Shown here: positions 45,349 through 54,595 of the stretch, piece after piece
Layout of the letters: each line of letters opens with the position of its first letter
Numbering within the stretch: position 1 is the first letter of the stretch
Assembly: GCF_008274785.1 (NCBI RefSeq)
Contig: NZ_VTPU01000006.1
Span: 124,001-188,000 of the forward strand
Origin: Halomonas eurihalina
Lineage (GTDB): Bacteria > Pseudomonadota > Gammaproteobacteria > Pseudomonadales > Halomonadaceae
Reading direction: 5' to 3'
Length of the DNA: 64,000 nucleotides
The notes under the pieces: model-generated
Databases searched by the model: none
Told to the model about the DNA's origin: nothing
What the model saw: the letters and a program-made list of their open reading frames with translations, nothing else
Made by a program: the position numbers and the translations under genes

Positions 45349-48300
45349 GCCAGTCCAACCGACTCGCCCAGGGCGGGCGCATCGACCGCTCTCGTGAGCT
45401 GAGTTTCACCTTCAACGGCAAGTCCTACCGGGGGCATCCCGGCGATACCCTGGCCTCGGCTCTGCTGGCCAACGGCGTGGATATCGTCAATCGCAGCTTC
45501 AAGTATTCTCGGCCACGGGGCATTGTTGCCGCCGGTGCCGAGGAGCCCAATGCGGTGATTCAACTGGGCAGTACCGAAGCGGCCCAGGTGCCCAATGTGC
45601 GGGCCACGCAACAGGCGTTGTTCGAAGGCCTCGAGGCGCGCAGCACCAACGGCTGGCCCAGTGTGCAGCGCGACCTGATGGGCGTGATCGGCAAGTTGGG
45701 CGGTCAATTCATGCCGCCGGGGTTCTACTACAAGACCTTCATGGCGCCGGCCTCGATGTGGATGACCTACGAGAAGTACATCCGCAAGAGCGCCGGGCTC
45801 GGGCGCAGCCCGATGGAAAAGGACCCGGACATCTATGATCACCTCAATCGCCACTGCGATGTGCTGGTAATCGGCGCCGGGCCGGCGGGGCTGGCGGCGG
45901 CGCTGGCGGCCGGTCGCAGCGGTGCCCGAGTGATCCTGGCCGACGAGCAGGAGGAGATGGGCGGCTCATTGCTCGATTCCCGAGAGTTGCTCGATGAGCG
46001 GCCGGCGGATCAGTGGGTGGCTGAGGCTCTCGAGGAGCTGGCCGGACTCGATAACGTCCTGCTGCTGCCGCGTACCACCGCCAACGGCTATCACGATCAC
46101 AACTTCGTGACGCTGCATGAGCGGCGTACCGAGCACCTGGCCGAAACGGCTCCACGCGAGAACGGTCGCCGCCAGGCGCGTTCCCGCCTGCATCGCGTCC
46201 GGGCCGGACGGGTGGTGCTGGCCACCGGTGCCCATGAGCGTCCGCTGGTCTACGGCAACAACGATGTACCGGGCAATCTGCAGGCCGGTGCCGTCTCCAC
46301 CTATATCCGTCGCTACGGGGTCGTGCCCGGCAACAAGCTGGTGCTCTCCACCAGCAACGATCATGCCTACCGCGCCGCACTCGACTGGGTGGAAAGCGGG
46401 CGCGAGGTGGTGGCCATTGCCGATGCGCGTCCCGAGCCCGTCGGGGAACTGGTCGAGCAGGCCCGTGCCAAGGGCATTCGCATCATTCCCGGTGCGGCGG
46501 TGCTCGAGGCGCGAGGACAGAACCGTGTGACCGGCGCCCGAGTGGCACGAGTGGATCTCGAAGGCTTCCGGGTGAGTGGCGATGCTGAATCGCTCGACTG
46601 CGACACCATCGCCAGCTCCGGCGGCTATAGCCCGGTGATTCACCTGGCGTCGCATACCGGAGCTCGCCCCACCTGGCGCGACGATATCCTCGGGTTCGTG
46701 CCGAACCTGGTGGAAGGGGTGCTGGCGGCTGGCGGCACCCAAGGCGTCTATGCCATTGGCGAGGTATTGGCCGATGGTTGGGAGGCAGGTAGTCGGGCGG
46801 CCGGTGATACTGGCTTCGATACCGTCGAGGCGCGTCTGCCGAATGTCGGGGCACGCAATGAAGGCAAGCCGGTGGCGCTCTATCAGGTGCCTCACGAGAA
46901 GCCGACTCTGCGCGGGCCGAAGCAGTTCGTCGATCTACAGAACGATGTGACGGCGGCCGCCATCGAGGTGGCGACTCGCGAGGGCTTCGAGTCCATCGAA
47001 CATGTCAAGCGCTACACTGCCATGGGCTTCGGTACCGACCAGGGCAAGCTCGGCAACATCAATGGCATGGCCATCGCCGCGCGTTGCCTGGGACGCTCGA
47101 TCCCGGAGGTTGGCACCACGGTGTTCCGGCCTAACTACACGCCGGTGACTTTCGGTGCCGTGGTCGGTCGCCATTGCCGCGAATTGTTCGACCCCGAGCG
47201 CTATACCGCCATACACCAATGGCATGTGGAGCACGGCGCCGAGTTCGAGGATGTCGGCCAGTGGAAGCGCCCCTGGTACTTCCCGCGTCGGGTCGAGGGC
47301 CGCATGGAAACCATGCATGAGGCGGTGGCCCGGGAATGCCGCGCGGTACGCGAGAAGGTCGGTATTCTCGATGCCTCGACGCTCGGCAAGATCGACATCC
47401 AGGGTCCGGACGCCCGTGAGTTCCTGGGGCGGGTCTATACCAACAAGTGGGCCAAGCTGGCGCCTGGCCGGGTGCGCTACGGCTTGATGTGCAAGGATGA
47501 CGGCATGGTGATGGACGATGGCACCACCAGCTGCCTGGCTGAAAACCACTTCCTGATGACCGCCAGCACCGGCGGTGCCGCAGCCGTGCTGGAGTGGCTG
47601 GAGCTGTGGCACCAGACCGAGTGGCCCGAGTTGGAGGTCTACTTCAACTCGGTGACCGACCACTGGGCGACCATGACCGTGACCGGTCCGGAAGCGCGCA
47701 AGCTGCTGGCCGAGGTCACCGATATCGATCTCGATCGCGAGGCTTTCAAGTTCATGGACTGGCGTGAGGGCACGGTGGCCGGTGTGCCGGCGCGGGTATT
47801 CCGTATCTCCTTCACCGGTGAGCTGGCTTACGAGATCAACGTTCAGGCCAACTATGCCCTGAATGTCTGGGAGACGCTGATCGCCCATGGCGAGAAGTAC
47901 GACCTGACGCCTTATGGCACCGAGACCATGCATGTGCTGCGGGCCGAGAAGGGCTTCATCATCGCCGGTCAGGACACTGATGGATCGGTGACACCCGAGG
48001 ATCTGGGCATGCACTGGGCGATCGGTTACGACAAGCCGTTCTCGTGGATCGGCAAGCGCGCCCTGACGCGCCCCGATACCGCACGTACCGACCGCAAGCA
48101 GTTGGTGGGGCTCAAACCCCGCAACCCCGAGGTGGTACTGGAGGAAGGCGCACAGATCGTCTTCGATCCCGACCACGCGATTCCCATGCCCATGAAAGGG
48201 CATGTGACGTCCAGCTATTATAGCCCGACCCTGGGCAGCGGGTTTGCCCTGGCCGTGGTCAAGGGTGGTCAGCAGCGGATGGGCGAGACCGTCTATCTAC

Positions 48301-48383
48301 CGATGGTCGACGGCCAGGTCCACGAGGCCGAGATCGTCAGTCCGATCTTCGTCGACCCCAAGGGAGAGCGCCAGAATGTCTAA
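45345..48383 (+). CDS. soxA: Sarcosine oxidase alpha subunit
   Basis: 1012 aa, the normal size. N-terminal ferredoxin-like domain (FTFNGKSYRGHPGDTLASAL), FAD/NAD(P)-binding module around residue 170 (DVLVIGAGPAGLAAALAAGR), and a C-terminal GcvT-like folate-binding domain of roughly 400 residues (RAVREKVGILDASTLGKIDI, RISFTGELAYEIN). The folate domain channels the methyl carbon to 5,10-methylene-THF, matching glyA at the head of the operon. The ATG overlaps the soxD stop; soxG starts inside its last codons. Confidence 0.97.
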   Translation: MSQSNRLAQGGRIDRSRELSFTFNGKSYRGHPGDTLASALLANGVDIVNRSFKYSRPRGIVAAGAEEPNAVIQLGSTEAAQVPNVRATQQALFEGLEARSTNGWPSVQRDLMGVIGKLGGQFMPPGFYYKTFMAPASMWMTYEKYIRKSAGLGRSPMEKDPDIYDHLNRHCDVLVIGAGPAGLAAALAAGRSGARVILADEQEEMGGSLLDSRELLDERPADQWVAEALEELAGLDNVLLLPRTTANGYHDHNFVTLHERRTEHLAETAPRENGRRQARSRLHRVRAGRVVLATGAHERPLVYGNNDVPGNLQAGAVSTYIRRYGVVPGNKLVLSTSNDHAYRAALDWVESGREVVAIADARPEPVGELVEQARAKGIRIIPGAAVLEARGQNRVTGARVARVDLEGFRVSGDAESLDCDTIASSGGYSPVIHLASHTGARPTWRDDILGFVPNLVEGVLAAGGTQGVYAIGEVLADGWEAGSRAAGDTGFDTVEARLPNVGARNEGKPVALYQVPHEKPTLRGPKQFVDLQNDVTAAAIEVATREGFESIEHVKRYTAMGFGTDQGKLGNINGMAIAARCLGRSIPEVGTTVFRPNYTPVTFGAVVGRHCRELFDPERYTAIHQWHVEHGAEFEDVGQWKRPWYFPRRVEGRMETMHEAVARECRAVREKVGILDASTLGKIDIQGPDAREFLGRVYTNKWAKLAPGRVRYGLMCKDDGMVMDDGTTSCLAENHFLMTASTGGAAAVLEWLELWHQTEWPELEVYFNSVTDHWATMTVTGPEARKLLAEVTDIDLDREAFKFMDWREGTVAGVPARVFRISFTGELAYEINVQANYALNVWETLIAHGEKYDLTPYGTETMHVLRAEKGFIIAGQDTDGSVTPEDLGMHWAIGYDKPFSWIGKRALTRPDTARTDRKQLVGLKPRNPEVVLEEGAQIVFDPDHAIPMPMKGHVTSSYYSPTLGSGFALAVVKGGQQRMGETVYLPMVDGQVHEAEIVSPIFVDPKGERQNV

Positions 48384-49026
48384 CAGTGTTGATGACAAGG
48401 TCAAAACCTTCGATACCCGCACCGAGGCCAAGGTACCGGTGGAGTCGCCGCTGGCCTATTCCTATCGACGTTCGGGCGCCCCGGCGCCCGGCGAGGGCAG
48501 TGGCGTGGTCGTGCGCGAACGGCCCTTCCTCGGCCATCTGGTACTGCGGGGCGGGGCCATCATCCTCGACGAGGCGCTGCGTGAGGTGCTCGATATTTCC
48601 CTGCCGGGCGAGCCCCAGGCGCTGGTCTTCGATGCCAGCGGCGAGCGCAGCGTGCAGTGGATATCGCCCGATGAGTGGCTGCTGATCGTTCCCGGTGGCG
48701 AGGAGTTCGAACTGGAGAACCGGCTGCGCGAGGCCCTGGGAGATGCGCATTTCGCCATCACCAACATCGGTGGCGGCCAGACTCTGCTCGAGTTGGAAGG
48801 GGAGGCAGTCAGTGAGCTGCTGATGAAGTCGGTGATCTATGACGCCGATCCGCACCATTTCCCGGTGGGCAAGGGAGTGACCACGGTGTTCGCCAAGACC
48901 TCGGTGATTCTGCGGCGTTCCTCCGAGACACGCTGGGAACTGGTGGCGCGACGCAGCTTCGCTGATTACATCTATCGTTGGCTGCTGGATGCCGGGGAGG
49001 AATACGCCATCGGCATCGTGCGTTGA
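48376..49026 (+). CDS. soxG: Sarcosine oxidase gamma subunit
   Basis: 216 aa from the ATG at 48376 (MSNSVDDKVKTFDTRTEAKV), preceded by AGGGAGAG and overlapping soxA by 8 bp; the open frame upstream shadows soxA. The protein has the GcvT-like fold of SoxG (WISPDEWLLIVPGGEEFELE, GGGQTLLELEGEAVSELLMK). Structural subunit that completes the alpha-beta-gamma-delta complex. Confidence 0.94.
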   Translation: MSNSVDDKVKTFDTRTEAKVPVESPLAYSYRRSGAPAPGEGSGVVVRERPFLGHLVLRGGAIILDEALREVLDISLPGEPQALVFDASGERSVQWISPDEWLLIVPGGEEFELENRLREALGDAHFAITNIGGGQTLLELEGEAVSELLMKSVIYDADPHHFPVGKGVTTVFAKTSVILRRSSETRWELVARRSFADYIYRWLLDAGEEYAIGIVR

Positions 49027-49052
49027 GCCGTTGCGGAGCATGAACCACCAAG

Positions 49053-49079
49053 GGCCGGGGCACTCCCCGGCCTGTTTTT
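49053..49079 (+). terminator. Intrinsic terminator between soxG and purU
   Basis: GGCCGGGG (49053-49060), loop CACT, CCCCGGCC (49065-49072), TG, then five T (49075-49079). It stands inside the glyA-sox-purU run, so purU is either attenuated or reached by read-through. Confidence 0.85.
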
Positions 49080-49095
49080 ATCAGGAGATTTCGCT

Positions 49096-49962
49096 ATGAA
49101 TCGTAGCGCCGATACCTGGATCATGACCGCCCAGTGCCCCAGCTGGTTGGGCACCGTGGATGTAGTCACGCGCTTTCTCAAGGAAAGCCGTTGCTATATC
49201 ACCGAGCAGCAGTCCTTCGATGACAGACTGGCCGAACACTTCTTCATCCGTACTGAGTTCCGGCCGCTGGATGCCGACTTCGACCCCGAGGACTTTCATG
49301 CCCGCTTCGCGCCCCGGGCGGCGGAGTTCGGGATGACGTTCGACCTGACCGCTCCGGATAGTCGCGTGCCAGTGGTGATCATGGTCTCCAAGGCGGATCA
49401 CTGCCTGAACGACTTGCTGTATCGCTATCGCACTGGGCAGTTGCCCATCGAGATCCGCGCCGTGGTGTCCAACCATCCTGACCTGAAACCCCTCGCCGAC
49501 TGGCACGGCCTGCCTTACTACCATTTCCCGGTCACAGCGGAGACCAAGGCAGAACAGGAAGCGCGTGTCTGGGGCGTGATCGAGGAAACCGGGGTGGAGC
49601 TGGTCATCCTGGCGCGCTACATGCAGGTGCTCTCGAGCGAGCTATGCGAGCGGCTCGCGGGGCGAGCGATCAACATTCATCACTCGCTGCTGCCCGGCTT
49701 CAAGGGCGCCAAGCCCTACCACCAGGCCTATGCCAAGGGCGTCAAGCTGGTCGGCGCTACCGCCCACTACATCAATGACGACCTGGACGAGGGGCCGATC
49801 ATCACCCAGGGCGTGGAAACGGTCAGCCATGTCGACTACCCGGAGGATCTGGTCGAGAAGGGGCGTGATATCGAGCGGCTGACCCTGGCGAGGGCCGTTG
49901 CCTATCATGTCGAGCGTCGTGTTTTTCTCAATGACCAGCGCACGGTGGTCTTTACGCGCTGA
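49096..49962 (+). CDS. purU: Formyltetrahydrofolate deformylase
   Basis: Hydrolyses 10-formyl-THF to formate and THF, recycling folate loaded by sarcosine oxidase. 288 aa: N-terminal ACT domain (TWIMTAQCPSWLGTVDVVTR) and a C-terminal formyltransferase-like domain with INIHHSLLPGFKGAKPYHQA and HYINDDLDEGPIITQG. The ATG follows TCAGGAG. Position after soxG matches Pseudomonas purU2, but here fdhA does not follow. Confidence 0.95.
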   Translation: MNRSADTWIMTAQCPSWLGTVDVVTRFLKESRCYITEQQSFDDRLAEHFFIRTEFRPLDADFDPEDFHARFAPRAAEFGMTFDLTAPDSRVPVVIMVSKADHCLNDLLYRYRTGQLPIEIRAVVSNHPDLKPLADWHGLPYYHFPVTAETKAEQEARVWGVIEETGVELVILARYMQVLSSELCERLAGRAINIHHSLLPGFKGAKPYHQAYAKGVKLVGATAHYINDDLDEGPIITQGVETVSHVDYPEDLVEKGRDIERLTLARAVAYHVERRVFLNDQRTVVFTR

Positions 49963-50080
49963 GTACATGTTGTGACATTTGGTTACAATCCGTTACATTT
50001 TTCGCTGAACTCAGGCTCCTCGAGGGCGTCACAGGGAAGCGCAATCAGAAAACGCACCCAATGAATGACTGGAGATCTTC

Positions 50081-50464
50081 ATGCAACGATTCACTACCTT
50101 GCTGTCTGCCGCTGTACTTACCACCGGACTGATGGCAGGCGTTGCCCAGGCTCAGGAGTCAACCACTGCGACTGACCCGGCGCAGACTCAGGCCCAGACA
50201 CAGAACTTCTCCGATGGGCAATTGCAGAAGTTCGCTGATGCTTCCCAGGAAATCGCCGTGATTTCTCAGGATTACACGCAGCAGCTCCAGGGTGCCGAGG
50301 GCGAAGAGGCCCAGCAATCCATCCGCGAGGAAGCCAACGGCAAGATGATCGAGGCGGTCGAAGGTAGTGGCCTCGAGGTGGAGACCTTCAATGCGATCGG
50401 CCAGGCGATCCAGCAGGATCCCGAGCTGATGCAACAGGTTCAGGAGATGACCCAGAGTCAGTGA
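50081..50464 (+). CDS. DUF4168-family exported protein
   Basis: 127 aa with a signal peptide (MQRFTTLLSAAVLTTGLMAG, cleavage near AQA-QE) followed by a Gln/Thr-rich linker and a DUF4168-type helical region (FSDGQLQKFADASQEIAVIS and LEVETFNAIGQAIQQD). The family occurs in halophilic and cyanobacterial genomes and has no assigned function. Upstream TTACA-rich sequence may hold its promoter. A terminator follows, so it is monocistronic. Confidence 0.85.
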   Translation: MQRFTTLLSAAVLTTGLMAGVAQAQESTTATDPAQTQAQTQNFSDGQLQKFADASQEIAVISQDYTQQLQGAEGEEAQQSIREEANGKMIEAVEGSGLEVETFNAIGQAIQQDPELMQQVQEMTQSQ

Positions 50465-50502
50465 AGCGTATGACCTCCTTCCCGTAGCGGCGGGGACCAG
50501 CG

Positions 50503-50531
50503 AATAGGCCACCTTCGGGTGGCCTATTTTC
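50503..50531 (+). terminator. Terminator after the DUF4168 gene
   Basis: AATAGGCCACC (50503-50513), loop TTCG, GGTGGCCTATT (50518-50528), then TT. Confidence 0.85.
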
Positions 50532-50611
50532 GTTGGGTTGAAGGCTGGCGCTTTACAGCCCATGGCGAGCCTTTCAAACTGAAGCGAATCTTTCTCGATC
50601 GGAGTCGGGAC

Positions 50612-52519
50612 ATGGATGTGGAACTGCTGGAGATTCGCCAGCACATGGGGCGCTTCCCGCCCTTCGAAACCCTGACCGATGCCATGCTCGACGAAGTGGT
50701 CGACAGCGTCGAGGTGGCGTATTTCAAAGCCGGCGAAGAGATTCTCACCCTGGATCAGGAGCTGCACGAACTGTGTTACATCCGCAGTGGCGCGGTGGAA
50801 GTGTTCCGGCGTGGAGGGGAGCTTCACAATCGGCTTGGCGAGGGCGATATCTTCGGCCAGTTGAGCCTGTTGCGCCACCACCGGGTGCGCTATCCCGCCA
50901 AGGCCATGGAAGACACCCTGATCTACTTCATTCCCGAGGAAATGTTCCAGCGACTCTGCGAGGTCGATGACGAGTTCGCTGATTTCGTCGAGCTGCAGCG
51001 GCCGCGCATGGAAAGCGCGGTAGAGCAGCAGAAGAAGAACAACGACATGATTGTCACGCGGGTGCGCAAGCTGCTGACCCGTTATCCGGTGATGGTCGAG
51101 GCCTCCACCACGGTTCAGGAAGCCGCTCGACAGATCGGCGACTTCCAGGCATCGGCGGTGCTGGTGCTGGATGAGCCCGGCGATAATCCCCGTTATACCT
51201 TTCGCGACAGCGAGGACCGTGCCTGGCAAGTGCGGGGCATCCTGACTGACAGCGACTTCCGTACCCGCGTCGTGGCCGAAGGGCGTCCACCGGATACGCC
51301 GGTGGGGGACGTGGTCGTGAACAAGGTGATCGCAGTCCAGTCCGATGAGTCGGTCCATGAGGCCATGTTGTGCATGCTGCGCAACAATATCCATCACTTG
51401 CCGGTCATGCACCGGCGGCGGCCGGTGGGTATCGTGCATCTGTCGGACATCATCCGCTACGAGACCCAGAGCAGCCTCTATCTGGTCAGCAATATCTTCA
51501 ACCAGCCCAATGTGGAGGGGCTGGCACGGCTGGCACCGGATGTCAGCGCTGCTTTCATGCGGATGGTCGAGGAGGGTGCGGATTCACGCATGGTCGGCAG
51601 CGCTCTGTCGACCATCGGTCGCAGCTTTACCCGACGTTTACTGGAGCTGGCCGAGGAGACGCTCGGACCGCCACCGGTGCCGTATTGCTTCATGGCGCTG
51701 GGCTCCATGGCGCGCAACGAGCAGTCGATTGTCACCGACCAGGACAACGCCCTGGTCTTGTCGGATGACTTCGATCCCGAACAGCACGATGAGTACTTTC
51801 TGGAGATGGCGCGCATTGTCAGCGATGGTCTGGATGCTTGTGGCTATCCCTATTGCAAGGGCGATATCATGGCCACCAACGAGCAATGGCGGCAGCCGCT
51901 GGCGGTCTGGAAGCGCTATTTCACCGAGTGGATCGAGCAACCGAACCCCGAGCGATTGCTGCACAGCTCGATATTCTTCGATCTGGACAGCGTGTATGGC
52001 GAGGACGTCATGGTCGAGCAGCTGCAGGATCTGGTGGCCGAAAAGGCATCCCAGAGTCCGTTCTTCCTGGCGGCGATGGCTCGCAACTCCCTGAACCGCA
52101 CGCCGCCTCTAGGGTTCTTTCGCACCTTCGTGATGGAAAAGGACGGCAAGCATAACAACTCGATCAATCTCAAGCGTCGCGGTACCGCGCCCTTGGTCGA
52201 TCTGATCCGGGTGCATGCCCTGGCCTGTGGTTCCCGCTCCCAGAACAGCTTCGAGCGCCTCGATGACATCGACCGGACCTCGTTGCTGGCGCCCGGTGTC
52301 AGCGACCGGCTGCGCTATTCCCTGGAGCTGATGTCGATGTCGCGCATTCGCCATCAGGTCATCGACCTCGAACATGAACAGCCCCCGGACAACAATATCG
52401 AACCCGAGAACGTGTCGAGCCGAGAGCGCCACAACCTCAAGGAAGCCTTCCAGGCATTGAGCCATGCCCAGAAGTTCCTCAAGTTCCGTTACCCGATGTC
52501 GTCGTCAAGGTCGCGTTAG
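50612..52519 (+). CDS. cNMP-binding/CBS/DUF294 putative nucleotidyltransferase
   Basis: 635 aa from the ATG at 50612; a longer open frame starting at 50519 runs through the preceding terminator and is not used. Domains: cyclic-nucleotide-binding fold (about 20-120; SGAVEVFRRGGELHNRLGEG), two CBS motifs (about 145-280; VMHRRRPVGIVHLSDIIRYE), a DUF294 nucleotidyltransferase (FMALGSMARNEQSIVTDQDN, with GSxxR and DxD) and a C-terminal DUF294 helical domain. This architecture suggests signal-controlled nucleotidylation of a target, but the substrate is unknown. Its stop abuts the exonuclease start, so the two genes are coupled. Confidence 0.9.
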   Translation: MDVELLEIRQHMGRFPPFETLTDAMLDEVVDSVEVAYFKAGEEILTLDQELHELCYIRSGAVEVFRRGGELHNRLGEGDIFGQLSLLRHHRVRYPAKAMEDTLIYFIPEEMFQRLCEVDDEFADFVELQRPRMESAVEQQKKNNDMIVTRVRKLLTRYPVMVEASTTVQEAARQIGDFQASAVLVLDEPGDNPRYTFRDSEDRAWQVRGILTDSDFRTRVVAEGRPPDTPVGDVVVNKVIAVQSDESVHEAMLCMLRNNIHHLPVMHRRRPVGIVHLSDIIRYETQSSLYLVSNIFNQPNVEGLARLAPDVSAAFMRMVEEGADSRMVGSALSTIGRSFTRRLLELAEETLGPPPVPYCFMALGSMARNEQSIVTDQDNALVLSDDFDPEQHDEYFLEMARIVSDGLDACGYPYCKGDIMATNEQWRQPLAVWKRYFTEWIEQPNPERLLHSSIFFDLDSVYGEDVMVEQLQDLVAEKASQSPFFLAAMARNSLNRTPPLGFFRTFVMEKDGKHNNSINLKRRGTAPLVDLIRVHALACGSRSQNSFERLDDIDRTSLLAPGVSDRLRYSLELMSMSRIRHQVIDLEHEQPPDNNIEPENVSSRERHNLKEAFQALSHAQKFLKFRYPMSSSRSR

Positions 52520-53242
52520 ATGACGATGCTCGTTCCTCGCCGGCCCCAGGTTCCCGATTGGCCCGCCTATCTGGCGCGGCATGCCGAAAAGGCGCGTGAT
52601 CCGCGACTCGCGCGCTTTTTCGCCGCGGGTATTCCCGGGCCCGACACGCCGATCGGCGAGGCGCCGATGGTAGCCCTGGACATGGAAACTACGGGGCTGG
52701 ATGCGCGCCGTCATGCCATCGTCAGTATCGGGGTGGTGCCTTTCACTCTGGGGCGCATCGCCCTGAGCGAGCGCCGTTATTGGGTTGTCAGACCTCGGCG
52801 CACCCTGGATGCCGAGTCGGTGACGTTCCATCACATCACTCATACCGATATCGCACAGGCACCCGAGTTCGAAGATATCCTGGAAGACTTGCTGGAGGCG
52901 TTGGCCGGTCGGTTGGTGGTGGTGCACTATCGACACATCGAGCGCTTGTTCCTCGACGACTCAGTGAAAGCGCGCTTGGGCGAGGGGCTGATGTTTCCGG
53001 TGATCGACACCATGGCGGTGGAAGCTCGCTTTCATCGCCAGTCCTGGTTGGCGAGGTTCAAGCGCTGGATAGGGCGACCGCCTGCCTCGATTCGCCTCTA
53101 TGACAGCCGAACCCGCTATGGTCTACCGCTCTATCAGGGGCACCATGCCCTGACCGATGCTCTGGCCACGGCGGAGCTGTTGCAGGCCCAGGTTGCCAAT
53201 CATTATCAGCCGGAGATGCCGATCGGCCAATTCTGGACGTGA
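52520..53242 (+). CDS. 3'-5' exonuclease-like protein (DNA pol III epsilon fold)
   Basis: 240 aa. DEDDh-type motifs: Exo I VALDMETTGLDARR, Exo III HHALTDALATAEL with the catalytic His and Asp. The Exo II region reads VVVHYRHIERLFL, so the usual Asp is not obvious and is replaced near that point by Glu. The N-terminal ~50 residues are an added helical region. It starts immediately after the DUF294 gene; the pair is common in pseudomonads and relatives, implying shared function. Whether it acts on DNA or RNA is unknown. Confidence 0.83.
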   Translation: MTMLVPRRPQVPDWPAYLARHAEKARDPRLARFFAAGIPGPDTPIGEAPMVALDMETTGLDARRHAIVSIGVVPFTLGRIALSERRYWVVRPRRTLDAESVTFHHITHTDIAQAPEFEDILEDLLEALAGRLVVVHYRHIERLFLDDSVKARLGEGLMFPVIDTMAVEARFHRQSWLARFKRWIGRPPASIRLYDSRTRYGLPLYQGHHALTDALATAELLQAQVANHYQPEMPIGQFWT

Positions 53243-53246
53243 CGCC

Positions 53247-53846
53247 TCAGTAATCGATGCCACGCCGGGCCTGCAGTCCGTCGTTGAAGGCGTGGCGGAC
53301 TTCCTGCATCTCGCTGATGGTATCGGCGATATCGAGAAGACGGCGATGGGCGTTGCGCCCGGTGACGATCACTGTCTGTTCTGCTGGGCGGCTGGCCAGG
53401 GCTTCCAGAACCTCGTCGATGTCCAGGTAGCCAAACTTGAGCATGTACGTGATTTCGTCGAGCACCACGAGATAGACGTTCGGGTCGGCGAGCAGGCGTC
53501 GCGCTTCGCACCATACCGTCTGGCAGGCGCGTGTGTCGGCGTCGCGATTCTGGGTCTCCCAGGTAAAGCCGGTGCCCATGATCGCCACATCCAGGTTGGC
53601 GTCATCGATGAGACGTTCGCGTTCACCGCATTCCCAGGTTCCCTTGATGAATTGCACCACGCCAACACGATAGCCGTAGCCGAGAGCACGGGTCACGGTA
53701 CCCCAGGCGGCGGTGGTCTTGCCCTTGCCGTTGCCGGTGAAGATCAGCAATTGGCCGCGTTGTTCGCTGGCGCTGGCAACGCGCTCGTCAACATGGAACT
53801 TGAGTTTCTGCATGGCCCGACGATGGCGGGTATCACGATCTGTCAT
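53247..53846 (-). CDS. cobO: Cob(I)yrinic acid a,c-diamide adenosyltransferase
   Basis: Adds the adenosyl group to the cobalt of corrinoids for coenzyme B12 synthesis or salvage. 199 aa with P-loop FTGNGKGKTTAAWGT, RVGVVQFIKGTWECGERE, VYLVVLDEITYMLKFGYLD and the ending ALASRPAEQTVIVTGRNAH then EVRHAFNDGLQARRGIDY, standard for CobO/BtuR. No other cob genes are in the window. The 288-bp upstream region was checked for a cobalamin riboswitch without success. Confidence 0.94.
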   Translation of the reverse strand: MTDRDTRHRRAMQKLKFHVDERVASASEQRGQLLIFTGNGKGKTTAAWGTVTRALGYGYRVGVVQFIKGTWECGERERLIDDANLDVAIMGTGFTWETQNRDADTRACQTVWCEARRLLADPNVYLVVLDEITYMLKFGYLDIDEVLEALASRPAEQTVIVTGRNAHRRLLDIADTISEMQEVRHAFNDGLQARRGIDY

Positions 53847-54134
53847 GCGTGGTGTCCGAGCCTGGCATGGAAGTGGGTCGTGGCAAGCAGATTACGTGAC
53901 CCGGCCGGAAACGTCGATGGCTTCTCAAGTGCGTTTTACTGCAGCGACAGTGCCGCGAAAAGGCAGGCCCGCTGCCTGGCGGATGGACAAGGAACTGGCC
54001 ATGGCCCGGAACGGATGGAAGAATGGCCATAGTCGTCCTTTGCCACCGTTATTGATGTTGCCGATTGGCAGTCCATACGGCGATGCGCTTCAATGGGAAG
54101 CACCTTCTTTACCGCCACAGGGAGTGAGCGCCAC

Positions 54135-54512
54135 ATGTCACATGCTCGCCGTGTCGTCTTCATGGCCCTGGCCGGTATCTGTTTCGTGCTGGGACTGATC
54201 GGCGCCTTCCTGCCGCTCATGCCGACGACCTGTTTCATGCTGCTGGCGGTCTGGTTTGCGTCCCGCAGCTCCCCGCGATTCGCTGCCTGGATTCGGCGCC
54301 ATCCGCGGTTCGGCCCCACGGTCACGGCCTGGGAGGATGAGCGGGCGATTCCTCGCCACGCCAAGTGGCTGGCCGGTATCATGCTGGCCATGTCGATGGT
54401 GGTGCTGGCCTTCACCGTCAGCCTAGTGTGGCTCAAGCTGTCGTTGATCCTGGGGCTGGCGCTGCTGGGTATCTGGATCCTGACGCGGCCGGAGCCGGCC
54501 ACGGAATCCTGA
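54135..54512 (+). CDS. DUF454 (YbaN)-family inner-membrane protein
   Basis: 125 aa, the same length as E. coli YbaN. The ATG at 54135 follows GGAGTGAG; residues before it in the open frame do not fit the family. Hydrophobic segments at about 5-40 (FMALAGICFVLGLIGAFLPL, then MPTTCFMLLAVW) and near the C terminus (LSLILGLALLGIWIL); family core FASRSSPRFAAWIRRH. Function unknown. Confidence 0.9.
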   Translation: MSHARRVVFMALAGICFVLGLIGAFLPLMPTTCFMLLAVWFASRSSPRFAAWIRRHPRFGPTVTAWEDERAIPRHAKWLAGIMLAMSMVVLAFTVSLVWLKLSLILGLALLGIWILTRPEPATES

Positions 54513-54595
54513 ACCGGACAATGCATATCACGCTTTGAGGTTCGGGCTCGCCGAGCCGTACAATGGATGGCAATTTTCGACAGGAGCCATCCTCG

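Noticed and set aside
53847..54134. Possible cobalamin riboswitch upstream of cobO
   Set aside because: On the minus strand some fragments (GGCACTGTCGC, CTGCTTGCC) loosely recall B12 elements, but the B12 box and the CCCCGCAACTGTA-type core are absent. A covariance-model search would settle it.
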